Origin: Wuchereria bancrofti
Taxonomy: Eukaryota; Nematoda; Chromadorea; Rhabditida; Onchocercidae
Direction of reading: 5' to 3'
NCBI GenBank assembly: GCA_005281725.1
Contig: SSBO01000014.1
Coordinates: forward strand, 758,839-822,838
DNA: 64,000 nucleotides
Positions 12,711 to 36,175 of the stretch are shown piece after piece. The notes under the pieces were generated by a model that had not been told where the DNA came from, did no database searches, and saw only the letters and a list, made by a program, of their open reading frames with translations. Position 1 is the first letter of the stretch; each line of letters starts with the position of its first letter. A program made the translations under genes and the position numbers.

Positions 12711-14928
12711 TCGGTGAGCAAAATTAGGTTGATGAATATATTTTCCAGATTCCTATTTCTGAACAAACCATAATTAATAGTTCCTTTATTATTGTAACTT
12801 GACAGATAAACGCCACTAATGTAATTTAATGTCTTTTTTTTTTCTTTTTTTTAGAATTTGAATCTCCGTAAAAGTAGCAGCAAGGTTGAAAAAACAACAC
12901 AAATTCAGAGTCATTCCAGAACTTAGCAATCAAATTTTTTGGAAATGTTAGTCAAAAAATCGTATTCAATACTTAATTAAGATTCAACTACTAAAATAAA
13001 CATCTCAGAACGAAGAATTTTGAAATCCTGAAAAATGGTGATTAAAAATTAAACCGTGCAATGCTTCAATGAATTTTCTTAATAATCAATAAGAATACTC
13101 TTTGCATTACGTAGCACTCACTTTGAATCAAATTTTTGCCGAAAGCTAAGTACCATAACCCTTTCCGGCAAAAATACCAGAATAATTGCTCACCACTTCC
13201 CACTATACTCCAGTGATAATCCTAACAAAACTTCCAGCAATCATGTCAACATAGTCAACAACCATCGCTGACAACATTTAATGCAGCCCACAGCCACACA
13301 CATTTTAATCCACATGATATTGTTGAGAGCTTTACTTGTTGGTGTACATTCTTTTTTTTCTTTTATTTATTCCGGATTTTAAACGGATAGATTGTAAAGT
13401 GTATGTGGTGGTAATGCAGCCAGATTGATTGAGTATTACCCGGAAATAAAACAATACAGCTTTCCGAAAGTAAGAGAAAAAGAGAGAGGAAATATAGTAA
13501 CAATTCTCTTTAGCATAAATAGAAAAAGAAATATTTAAGAGAGAATTGACAGAGAAAATGGTTGTGAATAGCAAAAGACAATGGTATATGTAATAGATTG
13601 AGAAAAGGTTTTTTTTAAAAAAAATGTGCAGTAATTGAGAGACGCATGTGGAAGCGCACAGAAAATGCCTTGTAAAATTTAGTTTTGAGTGGTGATACGT
13701 GAATAATAATTACCTTCAGTACAATAAGAAAATTTCAGTTGTTATAACAGATGCAGTTTATGTATCGTTTTCATAAATTGTTAGAAATATTTCACTTTTT
13801 GTTTTTGCCTTTTTTTTATTATTATTGCAGAAGTTGAGAGTGAAAATAGCTGGAGTTGTTGTTGTTGTTGTTGTTTTTGGATAAACGGCAAGAAAATTTT
13901 TACAGAATCTCATCATATTCATTAAATTAGTTTATCAAATTTACCTGTTTTTCTTTTCGAATATATTTGGTAAATCATTTGAATGTTTTGTCGTGGATCT
14001 CCAAATTTAATCAAATTCTCTCAATACTTCGATTTTTTTTTCGTAGGTGGGTTTTCTACGTATATTCTGATACCCAGAAAGTAGTAGCTCTAAAATAGTA
14101 GTATAAATTGGTGTTAAAATGGATTACTATTTATGTTTTCAATTTTTAAATATGTGGTGATTGAAATAAAAATAGAATTACATGCAAGACTCTCAGTACT
14201 TTTTATTATTTTCACATCATTTTTTTTTAACGGTATGGAGATCCGGTGAGGGTCATTATCTACGCCAAAATCAGTGCCTTGATGATGGTAGGCAAGCCGA
14301 CGAATCATTAGCTTCAGGGGAAGCTTTATTAAAACCATCATATACAGATTTCTCTCCTCTTGATTGGTTTGAATCAGACTTGAATTGATATATGGTTCTC
14401 CTCGAATTTGAGTTTAAATTTAATCCTCACGTCATAATTTAAAAGTATAAACATATGTTTGTGTATTTTAACACATTGATTAGCTGCAAATTCTTTGCTT
14501 TATGATGTTACGATAAATTTTGTTCCATGATATTTGGGATTTCGATACATAAGAAACCAGAACAAAAATGAACCTGATATAAATGAAAATTATAGATTTA
14601 CAAATTAGAATTATTTGGAATTTTGCAATTTTCATTGCTTTCTTCACTTTTATTTTCCAAATTTCCTTCCTGATCCTCGTAATTTTGTATCTCTGAAATT
14701 TTACCTAACGCATTCTGATTGAAGAAATATTTTGTTCGGACGAAAAAAATGATAAAGTGAATGAAATCATTTGAACAACACTAGTAAAAGATAAAAATTC
14801 TTGCTATCAAAATTGACAGTACTGAGAAGTATTTGAACGAAATAATTCAGGGAAATTATCAAGTGGTATTATACGATTAGTAGTCAGTCGTTCTTGGAAT
14901 ATTTTTTTTTCTTTTAAATTATTACAGA
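12711..14928. promoter_or_regulatory. Divergent upstream region between sli-1 and the class II PI3K gene
   Basis: The two genes point away from each other across about 2.2 kb, so this stretch must contain both promoters. It holds a short GTT run (about 13855-13875), poly-T tracts and otherwise unremarkable AT-rich DNA. One isolated open stretch (14240-14386, listed separately) looks more protein-like than the rest. No TATA or known motif can be assigned with confidence. Confidence 0.5.
14182..14388 (+). CDS. Isolated coding-like open frame of unknown identity
   Basis: A 68-codon open frame whose second part, from about 14235 to the stop at 14388, has balanced composition and an acidic end (SPLDWFESDLN), unlike the homopolymeric frames around it. 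The first part is Phe-rich and probably intronic or chance. No initiator context or connecting exon could be found, and both other plus frames and one minus frame are partly open here too. It could be a terminal exon of an unrecognised gene, a pseudogene fragment, or chance. Low confidence. Confidence 0.2.
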   Translation: MQDSQYFLLFSHHFFLTVWRSGEGHYLRQNQCLDDGRQADESLASGEALLKPSYTDFSPLDWFESDLN

Positions 14929-14954
14929 TGTGGAGAAATTCGTAAAAAGACAGG
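14920..14954 (+). promoter_or_regulatory. Candidate spliced-leader acceptor of the PI3K gene
   Basis: TTATTACAG ends at 14929, 25 nt before the ATG at 14955, with no in-frame coding exon upstream. This spacing suits nematode SL trans-splicing; a cis-spliced 5' UTR exon is the alternative. Confidence 0.4.
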
Positions 14955-27317
<12,363 letters not shown>

Positions 27318-27389
27318 ATATGCTTATTTGAGGTGGATTTGTTGTTCACTTTTTTCTCTCTGTTTAAATTAAGAAAGAATGCGCCGATT

Positions 27390-27395
27390 AATAAA
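27390..27395 (+). terminator. Poly-A signal of the PI3K gene
   Basis: AATAAA hexamer 73 nt after the TAA stop at 27317. It recurs at 29318 in the duplicated copy. Confidence 0.5.
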
Positions 27396-28635
27396 CATGT
27401 ACATAATTTTGGAACATTTATTCCATTTTATATAGTTGTATGAAATCTGCTTTTTTGTCTTTTCCTTTCTCTGTCCTTTTCTGTTTTCGAAAGATTGGCA
27501 GTTTGTCGCGTATGTTTGACTATTTAAAACAATATTTCATTCATTTAAGTTATTTCTACACTAACTATAAATATCATTTCAATTTACTGATTGTAGTAGT
27601 TTGCTATTTTTATAAAAAACAGTAATTAAGCATTGGTTTGTATTCCAATGTGATATAGCAAATAGGATAATAACAACATGATCTGTGATAAAAGTAAGTA
27701 ATTTGAGGTGTAATAATCCTCGATTTGCATCACATTCCGTTTATTGTCATTAAAAGGTTAATTGAAAACTTTCTAGGTCCAAATTTTGATATCATTTAGC
27801 ACTTCGTAACATGTATTTGTTGACAGTAAAATGGTTGCTTTTACTGTTCTAGAATTGGATGGCATTGTAGGAATAACGAATTTACTGACTTATCTATTTT
27901 ATGAAATATATTGTGCAGTTACTTACATTAATCTTTTGTATAATAATTTGCTTCTATTTTTCAAGTGAAACTTTTGAATTTCTTTATCTTCAGTTTTTTC
28001 CTTGATGATGGATGTAGCATCATCGAATAGAGTCTTTCATCACATTTCAAATTCAACATTTCTTGGAAGGGATGTCAAGTGATACTTTTTTGATATTTCT
28101 AGTATTATGTTATATGAGAGATAAAAATATTTTAGAATCATTCCAATCCATGTAATTAATTCATAACGATGATTTCCTATCGTTCTAGGTATGTTATATA
28201 CTTGTATTATTGTAAATGTCGAGAGTTGATCCCTAAGCAGCAATCTTTTTTCCGTTTTCATATCTTAATTGTCAAAATTTGGAGAATATAAAATGTGAAA
28301 TTAGCTGGTAGTGATTACAATTGTACGTCTGTATCTTGAAATTCTGCACCTCTAAATTTAGGCTTATCTAATTAGGCTTAGCACCAGTTTTCTATCCTGT
28401 TCTATAAGCAGTATTTGGTATAATTCAGGATGTCAAGACTTGTAAGTCATTTGTAATGATGAAACTGATTACTGGAGGGAAATGTGGGATTTCCGGACTT
28501 GTAAAAATTCAATTGCAATTTTGTTAAAAAAATTTATTAGAAAACACAAAAACTAAACAGCAGGATTAGCAATCAAAAAAAAAAAACAGAAATTGGTTGA
28601 TATATCGCTTTTTCACTAAAATTACGCCCTGCTAT

Positions 28636-28787
28636 TCAAGGATAGGAACGTGAATTGTTATTGATTACACGCTCACTCGGTGTGTTCTGCTCATCAGTTT
28701 GCTTATAATACATTTCTGTAGGAACCGTTCCATCCGGATTTTCAGTAGGATTTACAACGCCAGATCCATCATAATACTGATCGTATG
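28636..28787 (-). CDS. Last exon of gene X (first assembly copy)
   Basis: Identical to 30564-30715. It encodes the C-terminal 50 residues of gene X copy A (AYDQYYDGSG...NNNSRSYP, stop at 28636) after a TTTTAG acceptor. No other gene X exons precede it in this copy because the sequence is broken by the N at 28957, as expected if this is a duplicated contig end rather than a separate gene. Confidence 0.6.
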
Positions 28788-28956
28788 CTAAAATTGATTG
28801 GTTTTCGATAACAAAGAAATCAGTTTGAGGAATTCTCATTTGCTTAATAAACAAAGATTGAGGAGGATTAATTCACGAAAACAGGAACGATACATTCGTG
28901 AATGAAAATTGGAAGAAAGTGAAACTAAGATACAATCTAGGATGCTAAATCAGATG

Positions 28957-28957
28957 N
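28957..28957. other. Single-N join between contigs
   Basis: One ambiguous base exactly at the boundary of the 1,927-bp exact repeat, followed by a 17-T run that corresponds to the 18-T run at 27029-27046. Confidence 0.9.
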
Positions 28958-30884
28958 TTTTTTTTTTTTTTTTTAATAATAACTGGATATTAAAAATTGG
29001 CATACTGGATGCTAAAGATTATGGAATTTATAAATTTTTAGCTAAATTACCAATTATTGTCTGATACGAATTTGGTTAATCGGGCATTGGAAGTATCGGT
29101 CTGGAACTGTGGTTCGTTGGTTGGCGAAAATTCAGTGATTGGTTTTGTGCATATTCCACTGCGTAAACTACTGGATACTCCGATGGATCGTAAAGGTATC
29201 CAAGTTCTGGATGGTTGGTTCAATTTGAGAACAGGTTCGCGGTAAATATGCTTATTTGAGGTGGATTTGTTGTTCACTTTTTTCTCTCTGTTTAAATTAA
29301 GAAAGAATGCGCCGATTAATAAACATGTACATAATTTTGGAACATTTATTCCATTTTATATAGTTGTATGAAATCTGCTTTTTTGTCTTTTCCTTTCTCT
29401 GTCCTTTTCTGTTTTCGAAAGATTGGCAGTTTGTCGCGTATGTTTGACTATTTAAAACAATATTTCATTCATTTAAGTTATTTCTACACTAACTATAAAT
29501 ATCATTTCAATTTACTGATTGTAGTAGTTTGCTATTTTTATAAAAAACAGTAATTAAGCATTGGTTTGTATTCCAATGTGATATAGCAAATAGGATAATA
29601 ACAACATGATCTGTGATAAAAGTAAGTAATTTGAGGTGTAATAATCCTCGATTTGCATCACATTCCGTTTATTGTCATTAAAAGGTTAATTGAAAACTTT
29701 CTAGGTCCAAATTTTGATATCATTTAGCACTTCGTAACATGTATTTGTTGACAGTAAAATGGTTGCTTTTACTGTTCTAGAATTGGATGGCATTGTAGGA
29801 ATAACGAATTTACTGACTTATCTATTTTATGAAATATATTGTGCAGTTACTTACATTAATCTTTTGTATAATAATTTGCTTCTATTTTTCAAGTGAAACT
29901 TTTGAATTTCTTTATCTTCAGTTTTTTCCTTGATGATGGATGTAGCATCATCGAATAGAGTCTTTCATCACATTTCAAATTCAACATTTCTTGGAAGGGA
30001 TGTCAAGTGATACTTTTTTGATATTTCTAGTATTATGTTATATGAGAGATAAAAATATTTTAGAATCATTCCAATCCATGTAATTAATTCATAACGATGA
30101 TTTCCTATCGTTCTAGGTATGTTATATACTTGTATTATTGTAAATGTCGAGAGTTGATCCCTAAGCAGCAATCTTTTTTCCGTTTTCATATCTTAATTGT
30201 CAAAATTTGGAGAATATAAAATGTGAAATTAGCTGGTAGTGATTACAATTGTACGTCTGTATCTTGAAATTCTGCACCTCTAAATTTAGGCTTATCTAAT
30301 TAGGCTTAGCACCAGTTTTCTATCCTGTTCTATAAGCAGTATTTGGTATAATTCAGGATGTCAAGACTTGTAAGTCATTTGTAATGATGAAACTGATTAC
30401 TGGAGGGAAATGTGGGATTTCCGGACTTGTAAAAATTCAATTGCAATTTTGTTAAAAAAATTTATTAGAAAACACAAAAACTAAACAGCAGGATTAGCAA
30501 TCAAAAAAAAAAAACAGAAATTGGTTGATATATCGCTTTTTCACTAAAATTACGCCCTGCTATTCAAGGATAGGAACGTGAATTGTTATTGATTACACGC
30601 TCACTCGGTGTGTTCTGCTCATCAGTTTGCTTATAATACATTTCTGTAGGAACCGTTCCATCCGGATTTTCAGTAGGATTTACAACGCCAGATCCATCAT
30701 AATACTGATCGTATGCTAAAATTGATTGGTTTTCGATAACAAAGAAATCAGTTTGAGGAATTCTCATTTGCTTAATAAACAAAGATTGAGGAGGATTAAT
30801 TCACGAAAACAGGAACGATACATTCGTGAATGAAAATTGGAAGAAAGTGAAACTAAGATACAATCTAGGATGCTAAATCAGATG
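28958..30884. repeat. Exact direct repeat, copy 2 (likely assembly overlap)
   Basis: Second occurrence of 27030-28956. It contains a second PI3K last exon (29042-29245), preceded by only a poly-T fragment of the intron, and the same 3' flank. Sequence unique to the second contig starts at 30885 and completes gene X copy A. Confidence 0.95.
29042..29245 (+). pseudogene. Duplicated last exon of the PI3K gene (probable assembly artefact)
   Basis: Identical to exon 36 at 27114-27317, encoding the second half of the C-terminal C2 domain to the stop. No other PI3K exon precedes it on the downstream side of the N. It should not be counted as a real second exon without read-level support. Confidence 0.8.
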
Positions 30885-32295
30885 GAAGAAATGACGGAGC
30901 AATGTGACTTTGGAAAGATGAAGTAATGTGATTTTCTATGTTTTAAATTCAACCTTGCATCTGAACAAAAGACAGATTGTCCGCAACCATTTGAACGTTT
31001 CGCCATATTTGTGACATCACTTGTGCATTGTTCATTTGATCCACGTGAACTTTTTGAAGAATTAAATGAATCCCCTCGGAAACCGCACCTAGTGTCTCCT
31101 TAATCGCTCGTATATCGTCTGAAATTCCATTGCACCAACATGTTGAAGGTGGCGGATTATACAGCGGCATATCTGAAGGTTAATTTTATGAAAATTTTTT
31201 TTCATCAACTCATAGAATAATAGGAAATTCTTTGCGTATAACATACATATGGGGCGGTTCACACTGCCGATCACTACTGGATGTGTCACATTCGGACGGC
31301 AGGTATGGGCCATTATTGTATACGGTTGTTGCACGTGAGGACGGTTCGGTTGATCGATGACAACATTCGCTGGAGCATCCTCAACGTTGCTAACTGGCGG
31401 AACACCTAAACGTTTACCAAAAAGTGGCCATTCTTATCTATTATTATTACCTAGATTATTCGATCGTTTTCACACTTTGCAACACTTTTTCCAACTCATT
31501 TAGTAATGGCCCTTACTGACGCTTAAACTTGTACGTGTTTCAACCTAGTTCTTTCATTCTTCAATTAAATACACGTGTCTTGCATGTTTCAATGTGTCAC
31601 ACGTAATGTTATACGTGCATACAAATAATATCTTCAAAGTAATAGTAATAAAATTGAAATTGAAAAGAAAAACCAGTATTATTCGAGTTATTGTTTGGGA
31701 TTCGATTCTTTTTCGTTGCGTTAGAAGCATGTGGCTTGGAACGTACTATACGTGTATCATCTATAAAGAAGATTTATGGAACTTTAAAATTTCAGATGAA
31801 TGGTTTTTTTTCTTTCGGGACCATCTTCATTTCTTGTTTTTTTATGTGTACCATAGCTTATCTTAGATAACTGTATATAATAGATAAATGTTATATTTTT
31901 GTTAAAATACCAAAACTATTTTTGAAATAGTTGAAGCATTTATTTCATTTTCGTTTGACATGAAAAGAAGTTAAATAAATAATTTTTACCGTCAATAATA
32001 AGCGTTATTTCTTCTTCATCGTCATCAGAAACTGCGATATTTCCAGTCTCTTTTTTAGCTGACATTCCTAAAAATGCATTTGAATCATTTCCAGGTAATA
32101 CAAAATACTGTAGATAGTAAATCCTTTTCTTATTTCCGCCTTTTAAGCTAATAACCTCCATCCACTTCACTGTAAAACAATCCTTAAGTATATATGAACA
32201 AAAATATAGGATCACCTATCCTAATTTCACCATTACCAAACAATAACACTTCCATCCCAGTTATGAAGTATAAATATGAGTCGATAAATTTGCAT
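30564..32295 (-). CDS. Gene X copy A, unrecognised five-exon gene, frame-shifted in exon 1
   Basis: Exons by alignment to copy B, right to left: 32216-32295, 31990-32169, 31247-31405, 30954-31172 and 30564-30715. Exons 2-5 have matching splice phases and open frames. They encode a basic hydrophobic segment (KWMEVISLKGGNKKRIYYLQ), an acidic patch (SDDDEEEIT), a Pro/Asn-rich middle (VPPVSNVEDAP, NRPHVQQPYT), a probable amphipathic helix (DDIRAIKETLGAVSEGIHLIL), and an acidic Tyr/Asn-rich tail ending SRSYP. Exon 1 is 8 nt shorter than in copy B, so an ATG at 32295 would run into an in-frame TAA. Either this copy is a pseudogene, or translation starts at the ATG inside exon 2 (WMEV), or there is a sequence error. 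The family was not recognised and no function is proposed. It lies tail-to-tail with the PI3K gene. Confidence 0.5.
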
Positions 32296-32394
32296 ATGAT
32301 AACGTTCTCCTTACTGTCTTCTATTGATATCTTGAATTTGCTTCCTGGTTGGTTGTTGTACAGTTAGTGATTTAGAATTTAGAGAGCGTAACAT

Positions 32395-33700
32395 CTGCCA
32401 TTAACTCTCGCAGGGATAAAGAATATGGTTCAAATACACGCATGGTTGTCGGAAGAAGATAAGTTGACCTGCAACACTTCCTAAATGTACTCTTTGAATA
32501 TCATTCTAAGGTGACAAGTGTAAATAACTTTTATTTTGTGTGTTTGTCAGTTATAGTAAAAAGTGATTAATCAGCAGTTTTCGAACTGCATTCGTAGTGG
32601 CAAAGGAAAACAGTTTAAATTATGTATATACAGCTTCGATAAACTTCTTATCGATGTGAAAGAGTGATTTATCCATTATTTCATAGCATTTTTCACGATA
32701 GCGCACCTGACGAGTCGAATTTCTGCAATTGATGAAAGGTTGAATTTTTTTTCCTCTTTTTGTTCACTGGGACAAAATAATGAGGATAACTTTGGTACAA
32801 ATAAAAATAAAAATAAAGATAATTTTATTGGTATCAGAATATTTTAGTCTTTTTTACAAAAGGAACTTCACTCTATACATGTAAACTGCAGTGGATAAGG
32901 ACTGGCCACATATTTTTGAGACTTACTTATGACCAACAGGATGGAGATTTGAATGTATTCGTTGGCCACGTTAGAGGATTAAAGATCATTAACGGTCAAG
33001 CACCAGATTCTTACGTCAAAACGTGAGTCATTTACAATTATATTTTTGATCATCTGATTTACACATAGAAATGTTGCGTGTTTTAACGGAGGTTTTCTTA
33101 AATTTGGTTGTTACAGATATCTACGCCCCGACCCGCAAAGAAGTTCAAAACGAAAAACGCATGTCGTTAAAAATACTCAAATGCCAACATTTAATGAGGA
33201 GGTTTGTAGCTACAGTTTAAGCATTATTTCGAAACCGATAGTTTAGCTATTAGAAGGATTAAAATTGGTTTAATGATTAACATTTTTAATTATGATAGAT
33301 TATATATATATATTTTTGATTATGATAGAGATTGATTTATGGCCATGCTTAGTAACCAATCACGTGTACATTAGAAATATCACCAAATGTCGCAGTTATT
33401 CGATCTTTTTTTTTTTTTTTTTTAATAATAACTGGATATTAAAAATTGGCATACTGGATGCTAAAGATTATGGAATTTATAAATTTTTAGCTAAATTACC
33501 AATTATTGTCTGATACGAATTTGGTTAATCGGGCATTGGAAGTATCGGTCTGGAACTGATTTAGTTCAGATTCAGTGTGATTTGGTTTGTGCATATTTTA
33601 TTGCATAAATTGATGCTGGATACTCTTATGGGTCGTCAAGACAAATTTCGCTAATTAGTTCAATTTCAGTACAGGTTCACGATAAATATGTGTATCTGAT
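32395..33700 (+). pseudogene. Broken duplicate of the 3' part of the class II PI3K gene
   Basis: Matches PI3K exons 32 to 36 in order. The exon 32 copy (about 32405-32520) is diverged and lacks a clean frame; the exon 33 copy is mostly lost (only the segment near GCGCACCTGACGAGTCGAA at 32701 remains); the exon 34 copy has lost its first codons; the exon 35 copy (33117-33201) is intact; the exon 36 copy matches up to 33557 and then diverges to about 33690. It covers the PX end and C-terminal C2 only, with no kinase domain, no start and no continuous frame, so it cannot encode a lipid kinase. It begins about 100 bp beyond the first exon of gene X copy A, marking the join of the tandem duplication. 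Confidence 0.85.
32909..33557. repeat. Near-identical tract shared with PI3K 26532-27180
   Basis: At a fixed offset of 6,377 bp the two stretches appear identical, introns and poly-T run included, whereas the DNA on both sides aligns only imperfectly. This points to recent gene conversion or an assembly chimera. Confidence 0.85.
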
Positions 33701-36175
33701 AAGGACTTGCTGTTATTTTGAAGACTTTTATCCTATAGTTTTATGTAACTTTTCTTTTGTGTCTGTCTTATCGTCATGTAAATTACTTCTGCATTTGTAT
33801 AAAAAGCAGTGATTAAGCACTGCTTTGAATGAGACTGTTGTCGTCGGTAAAGCCAAAAAAAAAAAATAGTTAGTTGTATAGTATAAGGTGCTCAAATTGA
33901 AATGATTAAAAATTCACTGAATATTGAAAAGATATTTTTAATTCACCGTAATACAGACAGCAACAGCCGAAATGAATAAAAACATAAATAAGTGGAAAAG
34001 GCATATTGAAAAATAAATGACAGATAGCAAAGTTCGATTCAAAAAATTCAACGCTTATTCGGCATCTTAAAAACGTGCAAAATGAACTGGATTTCATGGC
34101 ATAGTAAAAAGAGAAGAATAATAACAGTTTTCGAACAATAATTATTAATGTCAAACACAGAAGGCAGTACTAAAGGGAAGGAATAGAAAAAAAATTGCTA
34201 AATGATAAAGCGAAAAGTTTAGTAAAATGAGATATTCATCAAATACTCGATGAGCAAAAGCTGTGTTTGTTAAAGAAACTTTCGAGAACTAAGATTCAAC
34301 ACAGTACAGTATTTCTTGGCAAACAAAAATTTATCTAAAGCAAATTCAAATTCAAAACAGCATAGAATGATGTCAAACAATCGTTTAACGGTTGCAGATT
34401 CTTCAGTGAATTCTTCAGTATAAGCACCATTTATCATTTCTACATGAACAGCACATGAAAATGCATCTGACAATATCACAACAGAAGGAATTAAAGCTAG
34501 ATGTGTTGCTGATATGGGATGAACTATCAGCAAGTAAACAGATTAATTTTGGAAAAATGATGAAGAATGAGAAGAGCAGCTAGTCATTCAATAAAACAAC
34601 AATTAGAAATGATCTACTACAATGCAATAGAGTGATGATTTGATTCAAAAATTAATTTTGCCATACAAAAAAACTTTGCTGAAATTAGAAGTTGCTGCTG
34701 AAGATATAGCTTCAAAGGAATGTGATGATGAAATTTGGTATCCGCCAAGTTAATAGAAAAGATATTTTTACGAAAGTTGGTAGAAATGCATCTGGATACA
34801 TTAGCCAAACGTAAAAAAGCATAGGAAAAAGATGATCCAAACAGATCAATAGTAAAAACAAGAGTAACAGCGATAATGACAGAAATTCGGTAGTAAAGGT
34901 GATTCTGGCATCTAATAATAATAATAATTAATAATGGAAAACAATTCCATCATGGACAGGGTCTATTCATGTTAAAAATACAAAAGGCTGAATAAAATTC
35001 AACCCAAAGACATTGAGCTTCTTCAATCGGAAATGTTGACAAAGCTGAAAAATATCATTAGGTAAATATAGTTTTAAAGTGATCAATAAGCCAAAAGGAT
35101 GATATGCTTGATTCAACATAAACAAATAAGAATAACCGATTGTAAAACAATGAGCTATAATTCAAGCATGAATCTCGTCCTTTTTCTCTTCGAAAGATTG
35201 ACAGTTTGCTGCGTATGTTTGACTATTTAAAACAATATTTCATTCATGTAATTTATTTCTACACTACCTATAAATATCACTTCAATTTGATGATTGTAGT
35301 AGTTTGCTTTTCTTTATAAAAAACAGTAATTAAGCATTGGTTTGTATTCCAATATGATATAGCAAATAGGATAATACCAACATTATCTGTGATAAAAGTA
35401 AGGTAATCTGAAGTGTTGTTCCACAGGGGATCAATGGTGGTAACATGAAAGTACGACAATTTAGTGAACATTCATCATTTTGTTAGTATTATTTAATACA
35501 TACTGTTATGTTCATTCTCTTCTTATTATTGTATATGTTCGATATTTTACGATTTCGTACAATATCAATAAAGCTATTGTCAAAGTTATGAAGTTACGGA
35601 AGAACAATGCAAAGAGCACAAAAGTCGGAGGAGGATAATTGATAACAAAATGAAAAAAATTGAACTAGATGTTGGAATTTTCGTAAATATCAATGATAAA
35701 TGGTTGGAATTCTTGCAAAAAGATCTCACATAAGGATGAAAAAGAAAGAGGAAATGAATTTCATAACCCGATGGAAGATGATTAAGGAGTATTGAAGTTA
35801 ATAAGTGAAAATGAAGCACTGGTAGCCTTGGCCATATACAAAAACGATGCTGAATCGAATACATAAAAAACATTCGAACTGTGCCTTCGAATGGTCCAAG
35901 GAAAAAAAAGCATTTGGTATGACTTCTGATTCCGGATATCAAGAGTGCTCTGATTCGACTTGCAAGCTATTTGTAATGATGAAACTGATTACTGGAGGGA
36001 AATGTGGGATTTCCGGATTTTTGACATCTTGTAAAAATACAATTGCAATTTTGTTAAAAAAAATTTATTAGAAAACACAAAAACTAAATAGCAGGATTAG
36101 CAATCAAAAAAAAGAAAAAAAAAAAACAGAAATTGATTGATATATCACTTTTTTACTGAAATTACGCCCTGCCAT
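33700..36175. other. Duplicated PI3K 3' flank with unique inserted segments
   Basis: Positions about 35185-35400 match the PI3K 3' flank (27480-27690) closely, and about 35975-36175 match the gene X 3' flank (28455-28635). In between are two segments absent from the first unit: about 33860-35170 and about 35410-35960. Both contain short protein-like stretches broken by stops (for example plus-strand LKLEVAAEDIASKECDDEIW near 34676, and a stretch around 35590-35730), suggesting old insertions or pseudogenes. No family was recognised. Confidence 0.5.

Larger units (their letters stand above)
27318..28956. other. 3' flank of the PI3K gene (first assembly copy)
   Basis: AT-rich non-coding flank with a likely poly-A signal at 27390 and, at 28636-28787 on the minus strand, the last exon of gene X copy A. 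The whole stretch recurs exactly 1,928 bp downstream, so it probably represents the same DNA assembled twice. The open frames here (27440-27625 plus, 28040-28261 minus) show no family similarity and were not called. Confidence 0.6.

Noticed and set aside
28040..28261. 73-codon minus-strand frame, repeated at 29968-30189
   Set aside because: The second occurrence is only the exact assembly repeat, not independent conservation; no family and no splice context.
32395..33700. A second functional class II PI3K gene
   Set aside because: Only the PX end and C2 exons are present, with deletions and broken frames, and no kinase domain or start.
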